From ZAX-1 sp046533095 (GTDB lineage Bacteria; Bacillota; Clostridia; Lachnospirales; Lachnospiraceae): a stretch of 30,537 nucleotides of DNA. Under the pieces are notes generated by a model. The model worked only from the letters and a program-made list of their open reading frames with translations, did no database searches and had not been told where the DNA came from. The stretch's first letter is position 1. Every line of letters begins with the position of its first letter. Below, piece by piece: positions 1-7,266 of this stretch. A program made the position numbers and the translations under genes. The stretch covers positions 1 to 30,537 of the forward strand of contig JAJQRA010000002.1 in assembly GCA_046533095.1 (NCBI GenBank), given 5' to 3'.

Positions 1-33
1 AGTGGTTTTGATCCTACGAAATTCAGCATGCCA

Positions 34-321
34 CTACATAAACGGCATTATGTTGCTGCCTATGAAAACAGTATGCGAACTGACTGTTTTAATGAGAGCA
101 GAATCAAAAGCCGCATCGCCTAAAAAAGTTTTAGGATTTATTAAGGGATGTTTGTTGAAAAAATCAATTAGAAGCGGCAAAAGGGCTTTCGAATCTGATA
201 GGGATTTGTCTTCATCCGGAGAATCGGATTCCTTTTCAACAACTATGCCGAGGTGAGCTTTTAGAAATTCATTGTTATAGAAAGTGATGTCCCTAACAAT
301 ACCCAAACCATTGGTAATCAT
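34..321 (-). pseudogene. Transposase fragment (DDE type)
   Basis: The open frame reads 95 residues resembling the central part of a clostridial DDE transposase. It has a GLGIVRDITFYNNEFL-like stretch followed by NPKTFLGDAAFDS, a catalytic-core-like segment of transposases of the IS4/IS5/IS1182 superfamily. The family assignment is from memory of such proteins and is not exact. The frame is closed by a stop upstream of the first Met and by a stop right after NIMPFM, whereas such proteins are normally several times longer. It is therefore an internal remnant and not a functional gene. No flanking inverted repeats of matching length were found, apart from a 10-bp pair at 383-471. Confidence 0.6.
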
Positions 322-382
322 GCCGAGTATGCCAAAAATACGCTATAAATTATCGCTGAATTTTGAAAGCAATGTAGAACAT

Positions 383-471
383 CTGTTATCCTTACTGAGC
401 ATCCTGTCGATTCAGGCTACTTTAGAAAAAATTAAAAAATTCATAATTTTAATATTTTCTTAGGATAACAG
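383..471. repeat. 10-bp inverted repeat pair in AT-rich spacer
   Basis: CTGTTATCCT at 383-392 is matched by its reverse complement AGGATAACAG at 462-471, with an AT-rich 69-bp spacer. It may be the leftover end of the insertion sequence that supplied the transposase fragment to its left, or a weak hairpin. The rest of 322-859 has no convincing gene. Confidence 0.3.
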
Positions 472-505
472 TTTATAAGTTTAACCTGCACTTTTAAAAA
501 AAGTA

Positions 506-535
506 CTTTCATTATTTGAATAATCATTGTATAAT
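506..535 (+). promoter_or_regulatory. Candidate sigma-A promoter upstream of the GGDEF gene
   Basis: A perfect -10 TATAAT lies at 530-535, preceded by TTG. The best -35 at suitable spacing is only a weak CTTTCA/TTTCAT at 506-512. If used, the transcript would carry a leader of about 320 nt before the start at 860. I looked for a c-di-GMP riboswitch in that leader and saw none. Confidence 0.25.
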
Positions 536-859
536 AATTGCATATAAATTTAGCTAGAACGATGTCCACTATGGACTGCCCACAACAAAAGAAACTCAAA
601 CATTAGAAAGCACATCAACATGGCGATGAAGAAGAGCGAACTATAAATTGAACTTTGAGATGACCTTAACCAAGGTTTCGTAAACTCCATTGAAATCAAA
701 TGTAGTTTTTCATATAACAGACTTCTTTGACCCGTGCGTTTTTGGATATTCTGGTTTCAGCAAGAATGGTGACCACGCTTCACTCGGTTATGCCTAGTAA
801 AGTAGAGACGTATTCAACAAATCTCGTTTGTCCTTTGAGCGAAAGGAATGGTAACAACT

Positions 860-2248
860 ATGAAAAAACAAAAGACACCAGAGCGAACGAGCAATCGCTC
901 TGTCGGTGGACGACTAACCCTATTAATCATCTTTATGATTATCGCAATCAGCAGTATAACGCTTGTAATCGGATATTTAAGGTTCAAAAAATCAGCCGAA
1001 AACTATTATTACAAGCTAGGAGAAACTACCGCAGGTATTGTTTCACTGCTCGTGGATGCCGATTCCTTGGACGCATACGTTGAAACGCTTGCCACGGATA
1101 GCGCATACGAGGCCACCTTGCAAAAGCTTAAAGACGCACAAGCAGAATGTGGCGCGCAAGCATTGTATTTGTTTAGGGCAAACGCCGAGGGAACTCTTTA
1201 TATATATGATGCGGACCCTTCGGGATGGCATTATGAGTTAGGGCATTTCGAACCCTATATCCTTAATAACCCTGATGGGACAGTTGAGCAAATTTATCCT
1301 GCCGCCACAGCAGAGCAGCTACAAAACGGTGCAAGCGTTGATTCCATTATCGGATATACTATATATGGCTGGACGATTACCGTAAGCGAACCGCTCTATG
1401 GCAGCGACGGCGTCTGTAAGGGATATGTGGGAATTGATTTTAATGTAAACCAAATGGTCGATGAACGCATGGCATATCTTAGAAATTTATCAATTATCGT
1501 CCTCATAGCCACTATAGTTTTTGCAATCATCTACCTGAATATTATTCAAAGAACGATCATCCGTCCAATCAATACTATGGCAAAAGCAGCGAACCACTTC
1601 CTTGCGAACGGTTTAGAAAGTGGCGAGGCAGTTGGCGACTCTGAAATTTTATCTATAGAAATCAATACCAAAGATGAGCTGCAAAGCCTTGCTACCGCTT
1701 TGCAGTCTATGGTTAGAAAGATTGACGAGCACATCACTAAATTGAACGTTATCACCATCAAATCAGAAACAGACGCTCTAACCTCGCTTTACAACAGAGG
1801 TGCTTTTCAGCAACAGGTGAACACCTATCTGCGCTTCAAATCGAATGTAGAACAGCTTGACGCCTTTATGATGATTGATGTGGATTATTTTAAAGCTGTC
1901 AACGATAATTATGGCCATTCCGAAGGCGATGTCGTCCTGACAGAATGTGCAAATGCCCTTCGTAACATTATGCGTGATTCGGATATTGTCGGCCGATTAG
2001 GAGGCGATGAATTTGCTGTATTTTGTAAAAGCATCGGTTCTGTTTCCAATGCAGAAGACAAAGCACGGAAAATTCGCGAAGCTTGGCTGAAAATTATTCC
2101 AGGGGACCGCGAAAATGGCATCACCGCAAGCATTGGAATATCCTTTGCCCCGAAAAACGGACAAGGATATCAAGAATTGTTCAACAAAGCAGATGAAGCC
2201 CTCTACAAAATAAAAGAATCTGGACGGGATGGATTTTCGATAGCGTGA
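860..2248 (+). CDS. Membrane diguanylate cyclase (HAMP-GGDEF)
   Basis: This protein likely makes cyclic di-GMP from two GTP in response to an extracytoplasmic signal. It has a first membrane segment at about residues 19-40, an outside sensor region of about 170 residues (Cache/PAS-like size, ligand unknown), a second membrane helix at about 212-232 and a HAMP-like linker. A GGDEF domain follows, with the intact catalytic motif GGDEF at 381-385. An inhibitory-site motif RDSD lies exactly five residues before it (372-375), so product feedback inhibition is expected. The start at 860 is preferred over the ATG at 848 because AAAGGA at 842-847 is 12 nt upstream of 860 but touches 848. The gene is convergent with the hybrid kinase and ends in a hairpin that contains its stop codon. 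Confidence 0.9.
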   Translation: MKKQKTPERTSNRSVGGRLTLLIIFMIIAISSITLVIGYLRFKKSAENYYYKLGETTAGIVSLLVDADSLDAYVETLATDSAYEATLQKLKDAQAECGAQALYLFRANAEGTLYIYDADPSGWHYELGHFEPYILNNPDGTVEQIYPAATAEQLQNGASVDSIIGYTIYGWTITVSEPLYGSDGVCKGYVGIDFNVNQMVDERMAYLRNLSIIVLIATIVFAIIYLNIIQRTIIRPINTMAKAANHFLANGLESGEAVGDSEILSIEINTKDELQSLATALQSMVRKIDEHITKLNVITIKSETDALTSLYNRGAFQQQVNTYLRFKSNVEQLDAFMMIDVDYFKAVNDNYGHSEGDVVLTECANALRNIMRDSDIVGRLGGDEFAVFCKSIGSVSNAEDKARKIREAWLKIIPGDRENGITASIGISFAPKNGQGYQELFNKADEALYKIKESGRDGFSIA

Positions 2249-2266
2249 AAACCACGCTATCGAAAA
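2234..2266. terminator. Hairpin between the convergent GGDEF and kinase genes
   Basis: TTTTCGATAGCGTG and CACGCTATCGAAAA form a perfect 14-bp stem around a 5-nt loop and include the GGDEF gene's stop codon. There is no clean U-tract outside the stem on either strand. It may act as a two-way terminator through the T/A pairs at the stem base, but this is a weak call. Confidence 0.4.
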
Positions 2267-2346
2267 GCATTCCTTTCCCGATTTTTGTTATCTTCTTGCC
2301 TATCAAAGAAACATTGGGATTGAAAAAATATAGAAAACGCATTCCT

Positions 2347-5300
2347 TTAACCACCGCTTCCATTATCTTCTTGTTCTTGCAATACAAGCAGTATTTTGGT
2401 CGCCCTATCTAAAAATACATTGCTTAATTGCCAATATGCACGAACATCCGGCTTACCGCTTTGTACGGATTCTTCAAATTTCTTAATCTGATTGTGTATA
2501 TTTACCATAGACAAGTTGCCGGTAGCGCCTTTTAAACTATGAATGTAGTGTTTGAATTCTTCGTTATTTTCTTCTTTTGTCATTTCGTCGATGTCTAAAA
2601 GGCCGTTATCTACAATATCCTTCAACATATTTTTGAGTGTTTTCTTGTAGGTGCCTACCTTGCCACCAAACTGCTTGATACCGGATTTTACATCAATCCC
2701 CAGCCTATTCAGCTGCATATATTCTTCACTTTCTTCTAGCTTGCCAATCTCACACTCTGCTTTATTTAAATCTCCACCAGTCGCATTTTCCACGATTTTT
2801 GGGGGAAGCCAGTTCAACAGCTCTTGATAAAGTTCTTCTAAATCAACTGGCTTTGTGATATAGCCATTCATTCCTTCTTCCAGACACAAGTCTTGCTCTG
2901 ATTTTAGTACATTTGCCGTCATGGCAACAATGGGGATATCTTTATAGGAGGCTTTTAAATTACGAATCGCCTTCGTTGCAGTATGTCCATCCATAACCGG
3001 CATTAGAATATCCATAATGACTAAATCAAACTCCTGTTTTTCTAACATGTCGATTCCCTCTTGCCCATTATTTGCGATTTCGGGAATGATGCTATATAGT
3101 TCTAAAATACCGATGATAACCTCTTGATTGATCAAATTATCTTCACAGACCAGTACCCTTGCATTTGGAAAATAATATTTTTGGTCTTCCTTTTCCTGAT
3201 TCATTTTATTGCCTTCGATTGCATCGCATATTTTAGCATAAAATTCAGAGGGGACAAACGGCTTGTCGATGATGCCATCAAAAATATCTTCTTTCGCAAT
3301 CTTACGAAGCTGTAGTTTTGCATAGGCAGATACCATTAATAGTTTTGTATCGTTTATCGCATAGTTTGCTAATTCTTTCCCTAACGCAACACCCGTTCCT
3401 TTATCTAGCAGATAGTCCATCAAAATAAGATCAAATTTTTTACCCTGCTCGCTATATTCTTTGAGCATTGGCATTACCTTGTCCGCTTCTTGTATGATCG
3501 TAGTTTCTACGCCTGCATATTTAAGCAGCGCGTCCATGACCTGGCATGCGACATAGTTGTCATCAACAATCAATGCTTTTTTATTTCTTAAAATAGCATG
3601 ATCGGACTTTGATACGATCGTATCCATCTCGTTTTTTACGGTAAACGGAATCATCAGTGTTGTTTTTGTCCCTATGCCTGGTTCACTTTCTACTGCTATG
3701 TTTCCACCAATCAATTCTACCAATTCCTTCGCAAGCGACATGCCCAAGCCGGTTCCCGCCGATTTTGATCCATCGTCGTCAAACTGTTCAAATGGGACAA
3801 ACAGGTTCTTTAAATTTTCCGCGCTCATGCCCTTGCCCGTGTCCTCAATGATGATCATAATCGTCTTTCTTTCCGGTTCTTCTTTCTGTACGCTGATTTT
3901 AACGATGATTTTACCTACCTGCGTAAATTTCACCGAATTATCCAGAATACTCTTTAGGATCTGCCACAGTTTCGCTTTGTCGCCATACAGCACGTTTGGT
4001 ACCTTGTTGTCTACGCCAAGCAGCATCTCTACCCGCTTGTCAAGCAGTCTTTGCGATGTGGTGTCCATCACTTCGGCCATCAATTCTTCCAGCAAAAACG
4101 CTTCTTCTTCCACGCCCATTTTATTGCTTTCTATCTTTGAAAAATCTAAAATATCATTAATAAGGGAAAGCAGTATTTTCGCCGCATGATTAATTTTGAT
4201 AAACGGTTCGCGAATTTGCCAGCTATGGTCTTTTAATATTTCGATATCGGACAGCCCAATAATTGCATTCATCGGCGTCCTAATTTCATGGCTCATGTTA
4301 ATGATAAATCTATTTTTTAATTGATTGACTTCTTCCGCATCTACAAGATGCTTTTGCATCTCTACTAATTTCCGATTCCTGTTCTTTGCTTTTTTCATTA
4401 AAACCAGCAATATAGCAATGGTTGTAAGAGAACCGGCGATTAGCAGCATTGTTAAGTAGTATGCTTCCGGGTTATTTTCTTTAAAGGACGTGGGTCGATT
4501 AAATAAGATAACATCTTTCTCGTTTAGATCAGTGATTGAAATATTCCACTTGTCCATCATCTCTTTGTCAAAGTACCATTTATTTTCTAATTTCGTATCA
4601 TCTACCACAATCTGCGCAGGCTTTTTCCCATTTGCAAGCTCCATCGCCAAATCGCCTGCATATGTGGCAATTACATGGTTGTCAATGTATTTTCCGCCCA
4701 GTTCACCTTCCAAAAAGCCTGTGGTATTCCAGCTAAATACAGGAACCTTATATGCTTCCTTGAATTTTGCCTGCATTTCTTTCCCCGTATCATATTTTTC
4801 CGTTGGCTCTCCATAGTAGGTTCCGCTTAAAATAACTGCATCTTTTGGAAGTTTCGCAATTTCTTGTAGTAGCCTACGAAAGGAAAGGTTTCCACTGTGC
4901 CGGATTTTAAACTGGCCTTGATACGTTGCCAGCTCTTCTTTGATAATCTTTTTCCATACCTCGCCATCTTTTAAGGTGTCATTAATTACAAAGAGCTCTT
5001 TCGTATCCGGAAATAGCTCTTTTACTTTCTCAACGGTTTCTTTTACGTCTATCTTCTTTTCTAAAAATAAAAAATTGTCCCCAAAACCCTCATACTTGAT
5101 GCCTGCCACACCAATATACAGGATGGGGATCCCTTCGAATAATTTAAAATAGTATTCCTTTAAGAAATCCAAGGCGTAGCTGTCCGAAGCGATAATAACA
5201 TCTGGTGATCGCGTACCAAAATCATTGCATAGCATATCGCCATACATTTTCATCCTTGCTTCTTGATTCTCCCTTAAATTGGAATTCAGGCTTATCGTAT

Positions 5301-6129
5301 AGAGCTGGGCATTTTGATATTCCAATAGGGAATTTCGTATCCCATTATTTAAATCCCCCTCGGCCTGATTTTCCGGACCATAGGACATAATATGAAGAAT
5401 CAGCTTTTTCCCATCATTTGCCGTATTCTGGTTCTTCTTTATCTCATCTACGACCCCTGTTTCCTTCATTTTCTTGTATTCGCTTGCAAGGCTAGGAACG
5501 AGTGTCCTATATTTTTTATTCACATAAAGATAGGAATCTTTCGTTTCGATTACACCCTTAAAAACAACATTTTGCGGATAATAGATTGACGTTTGAAAGA
5601 TGCTTGGTATAATTGCAGCCTTTATGTCCCCTTGGCTTACCGCTTCCAACAGCTCCGTTTTATTTTGGTATTCTTTCGTTCGGACATTCTCCACCATACC
5701 AAGCTTCTCTTGCAAATAGGGCCTTTGATGTTCAATCCCAACGCTCAGCCCCTCTAAGCTGTTCCAGTTGGATACCTTGATTTGGGTTTCGTTTTTTGCA
5801 TAGACGCAATACGTTACCTCGCCAAAAACTTCCGGGACCATAAAAAGGTTTTCATATTTTCCCGCTATATCATCAATTTGATTGGATAATATATCATATT
5901 GCCCCACATCTGTCGCAACAATCGCTGATATCCCATCCAAACGAGTGAGCGATACATCGTACCCTACCCTGCCCATTAGTTCCCGCAATAAATTGTCAAC
6001 AACGAGATTGTCCTCTTCATCCATTGCAATACGAAATGATTTCCCATCCTCTTTTGCATTTGCCGTATCTCTTATCATTAGCAGGCATAGAATAGCGAAT
6101 AGAAATCCTATCCATATTTTTTGCTTCAT
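2347..6129 (-). CDS. Hybrid sensor histidine kinase with two solute-binding-like sensors
   Basis: This 1260-residue phosphorelay kinase has a signal peptide ending near ANA-25. A type-3 solute-binding-like region spans about residues 30-236. A second ABC substrate-binding-like region (periplasmic-binding fold, TrpX-like) spans about 240-530, followed by one membrane helix at about 558-578. The cytoplasmic part has a dimerisation domain with phosphoacceptor His614 in SHEIRTPMNA, an ATPase domain with a GTGLGMSL glycine box, a receiver with Asp905 (LILMDYLLD), a second receiver with Asp1040 (VIMDILMPVMDG), and an HPt domain with His1197 (YIHSLKGATGN). All phosphotransfer residues are present, so a full His-Asp-His relay can occur in one chain. 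TAGGAG 8 nt upstream supports the start. No output response regulator lies next to it. The nearest signalling gene is the convergent diguanylate cyclase. Confidence 0.93.
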   Translation of the reverse strand: MKQKIWIGFLFAILCLLMIRDTANAKEDGKSFRIAMDEEDNLVVDNLLRELMGRVGYDVSLTRLDGISAIVATDVGQYDILSNQIDDIAGKYENLFMVPEVFGEVTYCVYAKNETQIKVSNWNSLEGLSVGIEHQRPYLQEKLGMVENVRTKEYQNKTELLEAVSQGDIKAAIIPSIFQTSIYYPQNVVFKGVIETKDSYLYVNKKYRTLVPSLASEYKKMKETGVVDEIKKNQNTANDGKKLILHIMSYGPENQAEGDLNNGIRNSLLEYQNAQLYTISLNSNLRENQEARMKMYGDMLCNDFGTRSPDVIIASDSYALDFLKEYYFKLFEGIPILYIGVAGIKYEGFGDNFLFLEKKIDVKETVEKVKELFPDTKELFVINDTLKDGEVWKKIIKEELATYQGQFKIRHSGNLSFRRLLQEIAKLPKDAVILSGTYYGEPTEKYDTGKEMQAKFKEAYKVPVFSWNTTGFLEGELGGKYIDNHVIATYAGDLAMELANGKKPAQIVVDDTKLENKWYFDKEMMDKWNISITDLNEKDVILFNRPTSFKENNPEAYYLTMLLIAGSLTTIAILLVLMKKAKNRNRKLVEMQKHLVDAEEVNQLKNRFIINMSHEIRTPMNAIIGLSDIEILKDHSWQIREPFIKINHAAKILLSLINDILDFSKIESNKMGVEEEAFLLEELMAEVMDTTSQRLLDKRVEMLLGVDNKVPNVLYGDKAKLWQILKSILDNSVKFTQVGKIIVKISVQKEEPERKTIMIIIEDTGKGMSAENLKNLFVPFEQFDDDGSKSAGTGLGMSLAKELVELIGGNIAVESEPGIGTKTTLMIPFTVKNEMDTIVSKSDHAILRNKKALIVDDNYVACQVMDALLKYAGVETTIIQEADKVMPMLKEYSEQGKKFDLILMDYLLDKGTGVALGKELANYAINDTKLLMVSAYAKLQLRKIAKEDIFDGIIDKPFVPSEFYAKICDAIEGNKMNQEKEDQKYYFPNARVLVCEDNLINQEVIIGILELYSIIPEIANNGQEGIDMLEKQEFDLVIMDILMPVMDGHTATKAIRNLKASYKDIPIVAMTANVLKSEQDLCLEEGMNGYITKPVDLEELYQELLNWLPPKIVENATGGDLNKAECEIGKLEESEEYMQLNRLGIDVKSGIKQFGGKVGTYKKTLKNMLKDIVDNGLLDIDEMTKEENNEEFKHYIHSLKGATGNLSMVNIHNQIKKFEESVQSGKPDVRAYWQLSNVFLDRATKILLVLQEQEDNGSGG

Positions 6130-6184
6130 TGCTAAACTCCTATTTACCCGTTTTAACGGATGCTCTTAAACTTAGGTCATTGTA

Positions 6185-6352
6185 GATACTGGCATACCAC
6201 TTTAAGGTGGCAGCAACGATGAGTTTTAACGATGCCTGCCAGGCATGTATTGATACTGGCATATCACTTTAAGGTGGCAGCAACGATGAGTTTTAACGAT
6301 GCCTGCCAGGCATGTATTGATACTGGCATATCACCTTAAGGCAAGGCAGCAG
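6185..6352. repeat. 67-bp tandem repeat, about 2.5 copies
   Basis: Units start at 6185, 6252 and 6319 (GATACTGGCATA...), exactly 67 bp apart. The first two are nearly identical. The third follows the unit for about 25 bp and then diverges. Each full unit contains the palindrome ATGCCTGCCAGGCAT and a second dyad around CACTTTAAGGTG. They lie between the divergently transcribed kinase and cotJ genes. Their role is unknown. They could be structured RNA/REP-like units or protein-binding sites. Confidence 0.85.
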
Positions 6353-6547
6353 CTTCTTTCTTTTCATTATATTAAGGCAAACATTATTTGTCAATCAAAA
6401 GAAATTATTTGTCAACTAAAAGCATCTATTCGCCTGTTGCTGTAAATGCCAGGTTGTTCCTCACCGTTCGTATTATCGGCGCGCAACTTCATTGCCTAAT
6501 TAGTTTCATTTATTTTTTAATAGCAATTTCACAAAATTTTCATAAAC

Positions 6548-6577
6548 TATATAGGAAAAGAGCGAATTCATAAATCT
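6548..6577 (+). promoter_or_regulatory. Possible sporulation sigma-E-type promoter for cotJ
   Basis: CATAAATC at 6569-6576 resembles the sigma-E -10 (CATACAAT). TATATA-like sequence at 6548-6553 is a poor -35 match at a roughly acceptable distance. In Bacillus the cotJ operon is mother-cell (sigma-E) transcribed, which motivated the search. The match is modest. Confidence 0.25.
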
Positions 6578-6613
6578 ATGGATTTATGGATCAAGGAAAG
6601 GAAAGATTATAAA

Positions 6614-6820
6614 ATGATTGACGCTAACCAAACAGGGTACATCAAGCGGCCTGTCTTTCGTCCGTCGGATATGGATGAAAGGTTATCTGTTGCTATGGCT
6701 TATGTTCCTTGGCAGCAGTTTCATACGGTTTATGAACTTGACAAAGCACTAGAATGTGGCACGATTTTTCCAGAATTAAATAAACCTTTTTATGGAAAGA
6801 GGGGGGCTTTAAAATGTTAA
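6614..6820 (+). CDS. cotJA: Spore coat-associated protein CotJA
   Basis: This small spore-coat protein of 68 residues carries the family signature MAYVPWQQF, then a Tyr/Leu-rich link and GTIFPELNKPF, typical of CotJA. CotJA, CotJB and CotJC are made in the mother cell and assemble into the inner coat. The start at 6614 is chosen over the ATG at 6578 because a long AAAGGAAAG stretch at 6596-6604 precedes it at normal spacing and the family usually starts shortly before this point. The stop codon overlaps the cotJB start, which points to translational coupling. Confidence 0.9.
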   Translation: MIDANQTGYIKRPVFRPSDMDERLSVAMAYVPWQQFHTVYELDKALECGTIFPELNKPFYGKRGALKC

Positions 6821-7080
6821 ATACACAAATGGAACGTTCTAAATTATTTCAATGGATTAACATGGTAAGCTTTGCCGTAAACGACATTTCCCTTTATCTT
6901 GACACGCATCCTACCGATATGGAGGCAATCGCATATTTCCAACATTTTCGCGATCGGCGGGTGCAGGCCCTCACAGAGTATGAAGCCTGTTATGGGCCAT
7001 TAACGATTGACACTGCAACGCCAACAACAAAATGGCTCTGGTCCATACAGCCATTTCCATGGGAAGGGGAGGCCTGCTAA
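6814..7080 (+). CDS. cotJB: Spore coat protein CotJB
   Basis: An 88-residue protein with the usual CotJB length and pattern: a helical N-terminus (FQWINMVSFAVNDISLYLDTHP), then EAIAYFQHFRDRR and a C-terminal WPWEGEAC-like end (PFPWEGEAC). GAGGGGGG 5-10 nt upstream is a very strong ribosome binding site located inside the end of cotJA, and the start overlaps the cotJA stop by 7 nt. It is the second gene of the cotJ operon and sits 3 nt before cotJC. Confidence 0.9.
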   Translation: MLNTQMERSKLFQWINMVSFAVNDISLYLDTHPTDMEAIAYFQHFRDRRVQALTEYEACYGPLTIDTATPTTKWLWSIQPFPWEGEAC

Positions 7081-7083
7081 TTT

Positions 7084-7266
7084 ATGTGGAACTATGAAAA
7101 ACGGTTGCAATATCCCATTCATATCACAAGTACCAATCCACAGATTGCCATGGTAATCATGTCGCAATATGGTGGCCCGGACGGTGAATTAGGAGCCTCC
7201 ATGCGCTATTTATCCCAACGATATACGATGCCGTATCGGGAAGTTGCCGGACTTCTTACCGATATT
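7084..7266 (+). pseudogene. cotJC: cotJC 5' part, interrupted by a recombinase element
   Basis: Intact CotJC is a manganese-catalase-like coat protein of roughly 190-200 residues. Here the first ~60 residues match the family well (WNYEKRLQYPIHIT, MSQYGGPDGELGASMRYL, SQRYTMPYREVAGLLTDIG). After TDIG the expected TEE-[FL]AHLE is lost and the frame runs into unrelated sequence up to a stop at 7371. The sequence that follows belongs to the element carrying the serine recombinase on the opposite strand. The 3' part of cotJC was not found elsewhere in the window. It may be a plain loss of function, or a gene split that is healed by excision. Confidence 0.88.

Noticed and set aside
540..859. Possible c-di-GMP riboswitch in the long spacer upstream of the GGDEF gene
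   Set aside because: No GEMM-like core elements or paired helices of the right kind were found; only small dyads are present.
3674..4189. 171-residue open frame on the plus strand
   Set aside because: It is an antisense shadow of the histidine kinase ATPase region, with low-complexity Ser-rich composition and no ribosome binding site.
6185..6352. Tandem repeats as a CRISPR array
   Set aside because: The units are contiguous with no variable spacers, only 2.5 copies exist and no cas gene is present. The same applies to 20786-20923.
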